Source: Pseudomonadota bacterium (GTDB lineage: Bacteria; Pseudomonadota; Alphaproteobacteria; Rhizobiales; Aestuariivirgaceae). Taken from it: a stretch of 16,071 nucleotides of DNA. Positions within the stretch are counted from its first letter, which is position 1. The number at the start of each line of letters is the position of its first letter. The notes under the pieces were generated by a model. The model was given only the letters and a program-made list of their open reading frames with translations. It was not told the DNA's origin and did no database searches. The translations under genes were made by a program, and so were the position numbers. The stretch lies in contig JAEKFU010000611.1 in the NCBI GenBank assembly GCA_016522385.1, positions 1 to 16,071 of the forward strand, read 5' to 3'. Positions 6,260-13,312 of this stretch are shown piece after piece.

Positions 6260-6380
6260 GTATTTATATCTGGCGAATTTCTGCGGCGATCGCGCTCTAG
6301 TTCAGGGTCTAGTCAGCCTAAAATGCTGGCGCGGGCATGGAGACCGGGTGACTACGAGTGGCAAAGTTATTGATGATTTG

Positions 6381-6980
6381 CTAGGATAACTGGCCAGTAA
6401 GGGATTGCGGATCGAGCTGCTTGGAGAACTCGATGGCCACACCGTTTTCAATGTAGCGCACTACGCGCCCGCGCATCTTGCCCAGCATCACATAGGTACC
6501 GAGAGACGGCATGACGTCGGTTGAGACCGCAGCACCAGACATTGAGATATCGATGACTTCGCAAGGGTAAACGCGACCGTCCGGCAACGTGATATGTGAT
6601 TTGCTTTCAACCGGCTCAAACCGTTCGTGACGCCTCTGTTCAATCGAGTCTTCGCTATCTTTGCTTTTCAGCCAATCCAGGCGTTCTTTGAAACGCTGCA
6701 ATCGCGACGCTGTCAGACTGAAATTGACTCCGAAACCCCCGGGAATCGGATCGGCTACTTGTGCTTCGATACGACCGAGTTCATCGATGTAAGCCACGAT
6801 CTGCACGCCAGCGGGCACATCCAGATTTGTTAGGAAGACGGCGCTTTCCGTGTTGACGCGGGCAACTTGGCAGGGGTGTTCGGACATATCGGGCAGCATG
6901 AAGCGGCCGAACATGACGATCTGCCGTTCTTCCTGCTCAGCAACAATGCTGACGTCTTTCGGTAGCGCGGATCCGCTCAC
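6381..6980 (-). CDS. tandem PilZ-domain protein
   Basis: Seen: 199 aa from GTG 6980; a TTG four codons upstream (6992) is the earliest start, since a stop codon precedes it. The first PilZ-like domain covers about 19-105 and the second about 113-191. The second has the c-di-GMP signature: RRHER (Arg116-Arg120) and DISMSG (Asp144-Gly149). The first has the same length and fold-like pattern (MFGRFML, PCQVARV, VAYIDELGRIEAQV, GGFGVNF), but where relatives carry D-x-S-x-x-G it reads VARVNTESA. That domain therefore probably no longer binds the nucleotide. Family knowledge: PilZ proteins read c-di-GMP and act on motility, surface polymers or transcription, and two-domain forms are common in Hyphomicrobiales. 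No signal peptide is seen. The neighbours (a LapG-like peptidase family member and a PAS_5 protein) fit a signalling context only loosely. Confidence 0.9.
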   Translation of the reverse strand: MSGSALPKDVSIVAEQEERQIVMFGRFMLPDMSEHPCQVARVNTESAVFLTNLDVPAGVQIVAYIDELGRIEAQVADPIPGGFGVNFSLTASRLQRFKERLDWLKSKDSEDSIEQRRHERFEPVESKSHITLPDGRVYPCEVIDISMSGAAVSTDVMPSLGTYVMLGKMRGRVVRYIENGVAIEFSKQLDPQSLTGQLS

Positions 6981-7109
6981 AACTTCACCCAACTACATCG
7001 CCGCCGTATGCCATGATCTTGCAGGCGCCTTGGGCGGTGATGTTGCCAAACTGCCTAGAAGATAGGCTTGGGCTGTAAAAAGGGGGTTAAATTATGCAGA
7101 ATTATTAAA

Positions 7110-7757
7110 CTATTTTTGCAAGCCACCTTCGATAACACGAAACAGAGGTTTTGCATTTTTGCGCTGATTCCCCGGTACCACGTCAGGAACATGTTTGGGA
7201 GTCTGGGCACTATGCTCGGTCCAGATCATCCGAACACTGGACAGCTCTAACCGGGCAAGTTGGTTTTGGCCAAGCCAATAGGGGCTACGGAATGGCACGA
7301 CGGCGGCCATGATCTGGGTCGTGCGGCCATCCATTGCCGAGACCGGCAGACACAGCATCTCAACGCCCAGTATCTCGCCGTCCTCGTAGACCGCCTTGAA
7401 ACGGGCAACACAGGGTTGGTGACTGGCAATCACGTTGTCCATCAGGCGACAAACGGTATCGCGCTCGAAGCGATCCCAGTCGGCCATGAATGTATGACCA
7501 GTCAGATCGTGCTTCCAAATCTTGCAGACGCCGGTGCCGGCAAGCCGCCAGCTATATTCTGGTTTCAGTGGGTGACGCTCCATGATTGCCAACCACGGAA
7601 GTAGATGCTTAATCTGTTTCAGGTCGATCTTGGTGCGCTGTGCGGCACTTGATTCGCCACGAACACTTTCCCAAAAACGGAACAGTGCGCGACTGTCCGG
7701 ATGCAGAATCTCATCGGGAGTACGCTGGTGTGGGGAGTTCTCGCTGTTATTTGCCAT
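7110..7757 (-). CDS. PAS_5 (DUF1331-type) PAS domain protein
   Basis: Seen: 215 aa from ATG 7757. A single PAS-like domain covers about 20-160. It begins with HPDSRALFRFWESVRG and IDLKQIKHLLPWLAIMER, then YSWRLAGTGVCKIWKHDLTGHTF, EILGVEMLCLPVS and IMAAVVPF. These are hallmarks of the PAS_5 family (Pfam 07310), abundant in Alphaproteobacteria, mostly as stand-alone proteins with unknown ligands and partners. The C-terminal 55 residues are basic and poor in motifs (QRKNAKPLFRVIEGGLQK). No output domain, signal peptide or membrane helix is visible. It is divergent from the rhomboid gene across 95 bp; the next leftward gene encodes the PilZ protein after about 130 nt. Confidence 0.85.
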   Translation of the reverse strand: MANNSENSPHQRTPDEILHPDSRALFRFWESVRGESSAAQRTKIDLKQIKHLLPWLAIMERHPLKPEYSWRLAGTGVCKIWKHDLTGHTFMADWDRFERDTVCRLMDNVIASHQPCVARFKAVYEDGEILGVEMLCLPVSAMDGRTTQIMAAVVPFRSPYWLGQNQLARLELSSVRMIWTEHSAQTPKHVPDVVPGNQRKNAKPLFRVIEGGLQK

Positions 7758-7852
7758 TTTTAGCCCGATTTGCGGTGGTTCTGGTGTGCCAATGTTGTAC
7801 TGTTGCTAGTGGTTGTGCACAGTTCGTGCCAACCTTTGGGCGGGAGAATTCA

Positions 7853-8608
7853 GTGCCGGAAAACATGCAGCGCGTTGGGTCGAATGCTGATCGATCCGCG
7901 CAGACAACTGCGCCGATAAATGCACCGTGGATCGTGGTGGTCCTGATCTTTGTGTTCGTTGCAGTTCACCTGCTGCGTACTTCGTTGAACGAAGATGATC
8001 TGGTGTGGTTCATCCTGGCATTTGCATTCACGCCGGCACGCTATGCACCGCCTGCCAATCTGCTGGATTTAGCCTTTCCCGGAGGAGCTTTAGGTGATGT
8101 CTGGACCTTCGTCAGTCACATGTTTCTGCACGGTGATTGGACGCACCTGGTGATCAACTGCCTGTGGATGCTGATTTTCGGCAGCGTGGTGGCACGGAGA
8201 CTTGGTCCGCTGCGCTTTGTCGTCTTCAGTGGACTAGCCGCGGCCATCGGTGCAGCCGCTAATCTCGTCGCGTACTGGGGTAGTTTTTCGGTTCTGGTTG
8301 GCGCTTCGGGAGCGATTTCCGGTCAAATGGCGGCTTCTGTGCGCCTCATGTTTGCCGGTCATGGGAGTTTAGCCGAGCTCAACCGCCCTGAAGTGACATA
8401 TCTGCCCGCATTAACGGTACGTCAAACTTTCGCCAATCGCCGGGCGATGATGTTCATTATGGTGTGGTTGGGCATCAATCTGGTGTTCGGCGCAGTCGGG
8501 ATCGGTGTTTCCGAGGATATCAAGCGAATTGCCTGGGAGGCTCATGCCGGCGGATTCATGGGGGGGCTTGTGTTGTTCAGTTGGTTTGACCGTCGATCCA
8601 TGCCATAA
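7853..8608 (+). CDS. rhomboid family intramembrane serine protease
   Basis: Seen: 251 aa from GTG 7853, which has GGGAGA 5 nt upstream. The frame is open back to 7640, but that stretch overlaps the divergent PAS gene and is not family-like. About six membrane segments are visible. The first is at 26-41; the second carries HMFLHGDWTHLVIN with His98 and Asn102 in the HxxxN position. The catalytic Ser152 is in GASGAISG and the catalytic His231 is in EAHAGGFMGG, so the Ser-His dyad is intact. Family knowledge: rhomboids cut membrane proteins within or near the bilayer; the bacterial substrates are mostly unknown. It is followed 33 nt later by a CBS gene in the same direction, so a two-gene operon is likely. 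An extra loop (about 165-190) with SLAELNRPEVTY lies between the Ser and His segments. Confidence 0.93.
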   Translation: MPENMQRVGSNADRSAQTTAPINAPWIVVVLIFVFVAVHLLRTSLNEDDLVWFILAFAFTPARYAPPANLLDLAFPGGALGDVWTFVSHMFLHGDWTHLVINCLWMLIFGSVVARRLGPLRFVVFSGLAAAIGAAANLVAYWGSFSVLVGASGAISGQMAASVRLMFAGHGSLAELNRPEVTYLPALTVRQTFANRRAMMFIMVWLGINLVFGAVGIGVSEDIKRIAWEAHAGGFMGGLVLFSWFDRRSMP

Positions 8609-8641
8609 TGCGAACAGGTCCCGAATTATGGAGTTTGAGCC

Positions 8642-9070
8642 ATGTCAGTTGCGCATATTCTGCAATCCAAGGGGTCGAATGTCATTACCGCGCGACCTGA
8701 AGTTCCCCTTACTGACGTCGCCAAGATCCTATCGGAAAACAGAATTGGTGCGGTGCTTGTCATGAAGGCAGACGGTGCCTTGGCTGGCATCATATCGGAA
8801 CGGGACGTTGTGCGGGCGCTGGCACAACATGGAACGGGACTGGACAAATTCTCGGTCAGCGATTTCATGACCAAGGAACTTATCACGTGTTCGCCTGACG
8901 CAACGCTCGATCAGATCATGTCGTTGATGACTGAGGGACGGGTGCGCCATTTGCCGGTCCTGAAAGATGGCAAGTTGAGCGGAATGATTTCGATCGGTGA
9001 TGTCGTCAAACGGCGCATCGCTGAGGTCGAATTCGAAGCCGAGGAGATGAAGCGCTACATCTCTGGTTAG
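8642..9070 (+). CDS. two-CBS-domain protein
   Basis: Seen: 142 aa from ATG 8642 with GGAG about 8 nt upstream. It consists almost entirely of a CBS pair: domain 1 about 8-64 (ITARPEVPLTDVAKILSENRIGAVLVM, GIISERDVVRAL) and domain 2 about 72-130 (VSDFMTKELITCSPDATLDQIMSLMTEGRVRHLPVL, GMISIGDVVKRRI). A short acidic helix ends the protein. Family knowledge: stand-alone CBS pairs (Bateman modules) bind adenine nucleotides and tune partner proteins in response to energy or redox state; the partner here is unknown. No enzyme domain is attached. It converges on the patatin gene, with only 21 nt between the stops, and forms the conserved Hyphomicrobiales order CBS-patatin-hisI-folE as I recall it. Confidence 0.92.
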   Translation: MSVAHILQSKGSNVITARPEVPLTDVAKILSENRIGAVLVMKADGALAGIISERDVVRALAQHGTGLDKFSVSDFMTKELITCSPDATLDQIMSLMTEGRVRHLPVLKDGKLSGMISIGDVVKRRIAEVEFEAEEMKRYISG

Positions 9071-9091
9071 CCAAACTTCGAATAACGTAAA

Positions 9092-10111
9092 CTAAAGCTC
9101 GCTGACCCGTTCAAGCACTTCCAGTGCATATTCGATCTCGGGCAGGACGCGATCAACGGCCATGCGACCTGCATCTATCGCTTCTTCAGCCTTGTCAAAC
9201 TCGAATAAGCCGATACCCGGTGTGCGCGGCATGATGTTGATGTCTGGCGGATCACCGGCGAGCCGAGATCTGGCAAGACGGTCCTGGGTTATGTTGAATG
9301 CCGCAACCAATACTGTCGTCAGGCCCGGCTCATCGCTCGAGCCGATCATCTGGCGCAGCATCGATGGTCTTTCTTTTGAATTTGTCGGGGTTTCGGTCTG
9401 TGTCAGACCCCCGCCTTGTGCGGCCAATGACTGCTGTATGACCGTGCCGCCAAAGGCATCGCTATTGAGATTGACCGCAATGACCAGCCTCGCGCCCATT
9501 GCGCGGCAAGCAGATACCGGAATCGGGTTGACGACGGCACCATCAATAAGCCACTTGCCGTCGCGGTGAGCCGGCTTGAAGATGCCGGGCAGGGCATAAG
9601 AACCCCGCATTGCGCTGACGACCGCTCCCTGACGCAGCCAGATTTCGTGTCCGGTCAAAAGCTCTGTGGCAATGCAGATTAATGGCAATTTCAGGTCGGC
9701 AAACTGCAGATCCCCCATATGTTCATCCAAGAGGGCGGTCAGGCGATCGCCAGTGATCAGACCGCTTCCGCCCCATGAAATATCCAGGAAGGAGAACAGC
9801 CGCCGGCGGGTCAGCGCGAGGGCGAAGTCCTTCAATTCACCCAAAAGGTCAGCCGCATAGCAGCCGCCGATCAGGGCACCAATCGAGGTGCCGGCAACAA
9901 CTGAAGGCTCGATACCGACCTCGAGCAACCGTTCAACCACGCCAATATGCGACCAGCCGCGAGCTGCGCCGGCGCCAAGCGCGAGACCAATCGCAGCGTG
10001 ATCGTTTGCGACCGGAACCAAAACCGGATCACCTTTGGAGACGGTGTCGTCGGCGCGCAAAAGTTCTTGCTGTTGCGGATTGTCAACAGGCCCTGTCGTC
10101 AAGAAATTCAA
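9092..10111 (-). CDS. patatin-like phospholipase (RssA type)
   Basis: Seen: 339 aa. The patatin domain covers about 40-215: the oxyanion segment LALGAGAARGWSHIG (Gly46-Gly52), the nucleophile elbow GTSIGA with Ser76, and the catalytic Asp190 in LIDGAVVNP, so the Ser-Asp dyad is intact. The first 35 residues are an extra polar leader, and the last ~120 hold a Gly/Gln/Thr-rich linker (about 225-250) and a helical end. Start: TTG 10111 overlaps the hisI stop as TTGA, which suggests translational coupling; the first ATG lies far inside the domain. Family knowledge: such proteins hydrolyse acyl groups of phospholipids or related esters; the substrate is unknown. No signal peptide is seen, so it is cytosolic or membrane-peripheral. 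It is the last gene of the folE-hisI-patatin run. Confidence 0.93.
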   Translation of the reverse strand: MNFLTTGPVDNPQQQELLRADDTVSKGDPVLVPVANDHAAIGLALGAGAARGWSHIGVVERLLEVGIEPSVVAGTSIGALIGGCYAADLLGELKDFALALTRRRLFSFLDISWGGSGLITGDRLTALLDEHMGDLQFADLKLPLICIATELLTGHEIWLRQGAVVSAMRGSYALPGIFKPAHRDGKWLIDGAVVNPIPVSACRAMGARLVIAVNLNSDAFGGTVIQQSLAAQGGGLTQTETPTNSKERPSMLRQMIGSSDEPGLTTVLVAAFNITQDRLARSRLAGDPPDINIMPRTPGIGLFEFDKAEEAIDAGRMAVDRVLPEIEYALEVLERVSEL

Positions 10112-10611
10112 TCCCCGCTGGCTGCGTCGTCCTTACCATAGATCCGGGTTGGATCGAACAGACGCTCCCCGTTTACAACTATCAGCTTGCCGGACGCTGA
10201 TGGATCAGCCACACCTTGCAACTGACGGTAAAAGCAGCTCTTGCGGCCAGTATGGCACGTGGCGCCACGGCCGCCAACTTGCACATGCAGAACAATAGCA
10301 TCCTGGTCGCAATCGGTGAGTAGCGCTTCGACGCGCTGTGTCTCGCCGGATGTCTCGCCCTTGCGCCACAAGACGCCGCGCGACCGGCTCCAATAGTGGG
10401 CTTCGCCGGTCTCGACCGTTTTGCGCAAAGCCAGTTCATTCATGTAGGCGAGCATGAGTAGCGCGCCTGATCGGGCATCGCAGGCGACCACCGGGATCAG
10501 GCCGTCACCGTTGAATTTCGGTGCAAATTCGCTGCCTTCTTCGATGTCAGTGACATCAGAGCGTGCAGCAAATGGTTCAATCTTGGTGCGCACTACAATC
10601 CTAGTTGTCAC
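10108..10611 (-). CDS. hisI: phosphoribosyl-AMP cyclohydrolase
   Basis: Role: opens the purine ring of phosphoribosyl-AMP, the third step of histidine synthesis; cytosolic, zinc- and magnesium-dependent. Seen: 167 aa with the full family core: FAPKFNGDGLIPVV, AYMNELALRKTVETGEAHYWSRSRGVLWRKGETSG, the metal-binding DCDQD (Asp100, Cys101, Asp102, Asp104) and TCHTGRKSCFYR (Cys119, Cys126). This is the single-domain HisI; the HisE (phosphoribosyl-ATP pyrophosphatase) half is not fused and not in the window. About 25 N-terminal residues precede the usual start region; GTG 10611 is used, and GTG 10593 is an alternative. It lies 13 nt after folE and overlaps the patatin gene by 4 nt, so the three are very likely one transcript. 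Confidence 0.97.
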   Translation of the reverse strand: MTTRIVVRTKIEPFAARSDVTDIEEGSEFAPKFNGDGLIPVVACDARSGALLMLAYMNELALRKTVETGEAHYWSRSRGVLWRKGETSGETQRVEALLTDCDQDAIVLHVQVGGRGATCHTGRKSCFYRQLQGVADPSASGKLIVVNGERLFDPTRIYGKDDAASGD

Positions 10612-10624
10612 GAGGCCTTGGGGC

Positions 10625-11275
10625 CTAAAGAGAAAAGCCGCTCGCCGGCGCGCGGATCAGTTCCATGAAGCGTGCTTGCCAGTTAGGTTCAAGTTTGAAT
10701 TCACCAGTGAACTGCGTTGTGATGGTCGCCACATTGCGCTTGTTGACGCCTCGCATAGACATGCAGTGATGAATCGCTTCGATCATCACGGCCACACCGC
10801 GAGGCTGCAGACTTTGGTCGATTGACTGTGCAATCTGCGCGGTCATGGTCTCCTGGGTTTGCAACCGCCTGGCAAAAATCTCAACAACCCGGGCGAGCTT
10901 TGAGATGCCGACAACCTTCTCGGTTGGCAAATAGGCGACATGCGCCCGGCCGATGAACGGCACCATGTGGTGTTCGCAATGGGAGCTGAACTCAATATCG
11001 CGCAACATGACGATGTCATCGTAACCGCCGACGTCTTCAAAAGTGCGCGTCAACGTCTCAAGCGGGCTGTCCTCATAGCCGTTGAAGAGTTCCCGGTAAG
11101 CTTTGACCACACGCTTTGGCGTGTCGAGCAGGCCTTCACGGTCCGGGTCGTCGCCGGCCCAGGCGATCAAGGTGCGTACTGCTGCCATCGCCTCTTCCTG
11201 GCTCGGCCGTTCAATTTCGGGGCCGCGACCAAGATTTGGGGCGGCAAATTTGCCTTCTTTTACAATGGCATCCAT
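10625..11275 (-). CDS. folE: GTP cyclohydrolase I
   Basis: Role: converts GTP to dihydroneopterin triphosphate, the entry step of folate (and possibly queuosine) synthesis; cytosolic and decameric in relatives. Seen: 216 aa from ATG 11275, with AGGA about 11 nt upstream. The zinc ligands Cys100 and His103 lie in SSHCEHHMVPFIG, and Cys171 in HHCMSMRGV; their 71-residue spacing matches the E. coli enzyme. The conserved blocks DTPKRVVKAY, GISKLARVVEIFARRLQTQE and TQFTGEF are present. The first ~27 residues are variable leader. It is the first gene of a leftward run with hisI and the patatin gene and is divergent from the NifU-like gene. The gap 11276-11521 (about 245 bp) should hold promoters for both directions; I see no convincing -35/-10 pair or riboswitch in it. 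Confidence 0.98.
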   Translation of the reverse strand: MDAIVKEGKFAAPNLGRGPEIERPSQEEAMAAVRTLIAWAGDDPDREGLLDTPKRVVKAYRELFNGYEDSPLETLTRTFEDVGGYDDIVMLRDIEFSSHCEHHMVPFIGRAHVAYLPTEKVVGISKLARVVEIFARRLQTQETMTAQIAQSIDQSLQPRGVAVMIEAIHHCMSMRGVNKRNVATITTQFTGEFKLEPNWQARFMELIRAPASGFSL

Positions 11276-11521
11276 AGCGTGACGTGTCCTAATTAAAGAC
11301 TAACCTGTGTAGTGCCCGGTTTTGCTGCAGTGCTATAAGCCTTGCATATTGACTTCTGGTTGCTCAAATAGCACGCCAGAGCGTTCGGGCAAAGTTTCGA
11401 TTTCTGATCGGAAAGCTGCATCAATTGGCCCTGCGGGCGTATATGGCTCTGTAACCCGATCGTTTTCAAGGATGTAGTGTCCCTGCACGGTGAGGCATTA
11501 TGTATCGGATCGAAATGGCAG

Positions 11522-11977
11522 ATGGTGATGTTGAGCGAGGTCTATAACAAGAAAATCTTGGGCTTTGCTGCGGATATTCCGCTGCTCGGTCGTCTCGATG
11601 CCCCCGATGCAACGGCTGTCGCCCACTCCAAACTGTGCGGCAGCAAGGTCACAGTGGATATCAAGATGGACGGTGATGTGGTCACCGCATTCGGTCATGA
11701 AGTAAAGGCGTGTGCGCTCGGTCAGGCGTCATCATCGATCATGGCACGTCATGTCGTTGGATCCACAATGGCGGAGTTGCGTGAGCTGCGCGACCAGATG
11801 CATGCGATGCTTAAGGAGGATGGACCACCGCCAATTGGCAAGTGGGCCGACCTTGAAGTGCTTTTGCCCGTGCGCGATTTCAAGGCAAGGCATGCATCGA
11901 CGCTGCTGACTTTTGATGCTGTCTGCGATGCCATTGGACAGGTGGTGATGAGTCGCAAGGCAGCCGTTGAGGCCTGA
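11522..11977 (+). CDS. NifU-N/IscU-like iron-sulfur scaffold family protein
   Basis: Seen: 151 aa from ATG 11522 (MVMLSEVYNKKILGFAADIP). Family starts cluster here (ATG 11522 or 11528), though a GTG at 11477 has a better ribosome-binding site (AAGGA, 4-nt spacing) and would add 15 residues. It keeps two of the three IscU cluster cysteines: Cys39 in SKLCGSKV and Cys64 in KACALGQASSS. The position of the third reads RHASTLLTF, and the Asp after the first Cys is Ser. Family knowledge: this alphaproteobacterial branch commonly looks like this, so it may be a modified scaffold or carrier and not a standard IscU. Fe-S work is inferred from homology; no isc or suf genes are in view. It overlaps yidD by 1 nt. 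Confidence 0.88.
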   Translation: MVMLSEVYNKKILGFAADIPLLGRLDAPDATAVAHSKLCGSKVTVDIKMDGDVVTAFGHEVKACALGQASSSIMARHVVGSTMAELRELRDQMHAMLKEDGPPPIGKWADLEVLLPVRDFKARHASTLLTFDAVCDAIGQVVMSRKAAVEA

Positions 11978-12288
11978 TGAACGCAACAACAGACAGGCGT
12001 GGCCTGACGGTATTCGTGATGGTCGGCGCGATCCGGATCTATCAGGTCACACTGTCGGCGCTGATTGGGCGAACTTGCCGGCACCTACCGACATGCTCTG
12101 ACTATGCCCGCGAAGCGATAGAACGCCACGGTGCATGGCGCGGCTTCTGGCTCGGTTTTTCGCGTATTTTGCGTTGCTCTCCAATCGGAACAAACGGTTT
12201 TGATCCTGTTCCAGAGCAGCTGCCTGACTACGGTTGGCGGTTCTGGCGATATGGGCGCTGGCGGGCCAGTGATCTCGACGAAGACTGA
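11977..12288 (+). CDS. yidD: YidD, membrane protein insertion efficiency factor
   Basis: Role: small membrane-associated protein that assists YidC-dependent insertion of inner-membrane proteins in E. coli. Seen: 103 aa with the family core: YQVTLSALIGRTCRHLPTCSDYAREAIERHGAWRGFWLGFSRILRCSPIG, then GFDPVPEQLPD. The three conserved cysteines (TC, TCS, RC) and the amphipathic N-terminal helix are present. Its ATG overlaps the TGA of the scaffold gene (TGATG), so the two are translated together. In most bacteria yidD sits beside rnpA and yidC; the position here, near folE and thrS, is a common alphaproteobacterial arrangement as I recall it. A hairpin-forming AT-rich palindrome follows 16 nt after the stop. 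Confidence 0.96.
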   Translation: MNATTDRRGLTVFVMVGAIRIYQVTLSALIGRTCRHLPTCSDYAREAIERHGAWRGFWLGFSRILRCSPIGTNGFDPVPEQLPDYGWRFWRYGRWRASDLDED

Positions 12289-12304
12289 CTGGACCCAGAT
12301 CAGG

Positions 12305-12335
12305 ATCGAATTTGATTTACTCAATCAAAATCGAT
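12305..12335. repeat. AT-rich palindrome C after yidD
   Basis: Seen: ATCGAATTTGATT (12305-12317) pairs with AATCAAAATCGAT (12323-12335), 13-nt arms with one mismatch and a 5-nt loop. It begins 16 nt after the yidD stop with no T run, so it may be a 3'-end hairpin. Its core resembles the core of palindrome B (12359-12410). Confidence 0.6.
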
Positions 12336-12358
12336 AAACCTGGTCGACCTTAATAAAT

Positions 12359-12410
12359 TAGAGGACGATTCACGAAATTGATTGATTCAATCAATTTCGA
12401 TCGTGCTCTA
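12359..12410. repeat. palindromic repeat B
   Basis: Seen: perfect inner arms GAAATTGATTG (12374-12384) and CAATCAATTTC (12388-12398) around ATT. Outer arms TAGAGGACGAT (12359-12369) and ATCGTGCTCTA (12400-12410) pair with one mismatch; four extra bases lie on the left arm. The TAGAG...CTCTA ends are shared with repeat A, so both look like members of one class of intergenic palindromes. Confidence 0.75.
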
Positions 12411-12434
12411 GGAGCAAACCTTCCAGACTCAGAA

Positions 12435-12456
12435 CCCCGGCTCAAGAGAGCCGGGG
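12435..12456 (-). terminator. terminator-like hairpin of the porin gene
   Basis: Seen: CCCCGGCTC (12435-12443) and GAGCCGGGG (12448-12456), a perfect 9-bp GC-rich stem with the 4-nt loop AAGA, 33 nt after the stop of the leftward beta-barrel gene. Only a short TTCT follows on the - strand, so the U tract is weak. Confidence 0.6.
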
Positions 12457-12489
12457 CCAATGGTCCAATCTAACTCGTTCTGGCCGTGC

Positions 12490-13158
12490 TCAGAACTTCC
12501 AGGCGCCGCCAAAGCGCACGGAGTGGACTTCATCAATGCCAGTGAGAATTTGACCAGGCGTATAGGTATAGGTCTCGTCTTCAAAATCAGCGAAGAGATA
12601 TTCAATGCGGCCGACAAAATTGTCGGTCCAGGCATGTTCTAGGCCTCCGCCCACTACGTAACCAAAATGGGTGTTGCTGGCGCTCTCGCCGAACGCCGGC
12701 AGGCTGATTTCCGAATCAAGCCAGGCAACGCCACCGGTGACATATGCCATGGTGCGATCATGCGCGAAACCCAGCCTGGCCCTGACAGTTGCCATAAAGT
12801 CGACATCCTGATCGACCTGGTCGATGATGTTTCTTGGATCAACTTCACCAAACAAGACATCACCTTCGATGCCCATGACGAGATTTCCCGTCTGATAGTT
12901 ATAGCCGGCATAGATACCACCAAGGTAGCCATCACCAGACAGGTCGGGGTCGGCCGCGCCAATAGGCAGGTACTGATTGTCGATGAAGACGAAAGACAAT
13001 AGACCACCCAGATAGCCGCCAGACCAATCATAGATACTGTCCCGAATATCCGGCGGAGGGGGTGGTAGAAGGTCGGCAGCTTGGGCTGCCGGTGGGAACA
13101 TCATCAGCGCGGACATCGCGACCGTGGTTGCGAACTTCACAAAAACTCTACTGAACAT
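12490..13158 (-). CDS. outer-membrane beta-barrel protein, Omp25/31-like
   Basis: Seen: 222 aa from ATG 13158, which has AGGAA 5 nt upstream; an in-frame start at 13173 lacks a site. The signal peptide covers about 1-28 and ends AAQA, followed by a proline-rich linker LLPPPPPDI. The barrel of about 175 residues has alternating strands: YDWSGGYLGG, GIYAGYNYQTGNLVMGIEGDV, FMATVRARLGFAHDRTMAYVTGGVAW, HFGYVVGGGLEHAWTDNFVGRIEYLFADF, and a last strand ending in Phe (VRFGGAWKF), the usual signal for barrel assembly. Family knowledge: eight-stranded surface proteins of Hyphomicrobiales (Omp25/Omp31, OmpA-like barrel without the peptidoglycan domain), with roles in envelope integrity. It is a clear paralogue of the next gene (13313-13957), with 154 nt between them. 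Confidence 0.92.
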   Translation of the reverse strand: MFSRVFVKFATTVAMSALMMFPPAAQAADLLPPPPPDIRDSIYDWSGGYLGGLLSFVFIDNQYLPIGAADPDLSGDGYLGGIYAGYNYQTGNLVMGIEGDVLFGEVDPRNIIDQVDQDVDFMATVRARLGFAHDRTMAYVTGGVAWLDSEISLPAFGESASNTHFGYVVGGGLEHAWTDNFVGRIEYLFADFEDETYTYTPGQILTGIDEVHSVRFGGAWKF

Positions 13159-13312
13159 AGTACTTCCTGACATGTTTCAATCGGACCAGGGAATACAGTA
13201 AAGGATTAAGGTTAATGGTCAGTTACGCAATTTGAACGATGTCAACTTTGAGGCATTCTTGCGGCGGGTTGATCGAGTCTTATCTGCTGATTGTTAGATT
13301 AACTTGTTGATA

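Noticed and set aside
7640..7852. N-terminal extension of the rhomboid gene
   Set aside because: It overlaps the divergent PAS_5 gene, and GTG 7853 has a good ribosome-binding site and a family-like N-terminus.
9775..10200. Rightward frame of 141 codons over patatin and hisI
   Set aside because: Very Arg/Gln/Ser-rich, antisense to two well-supported genes.
11276..11521. Riboswitch or promoter pair in the folE / scaffold gap
   Set aside because: I could find no paired -35/-10 elements or conserved aptamer sequence by eye.
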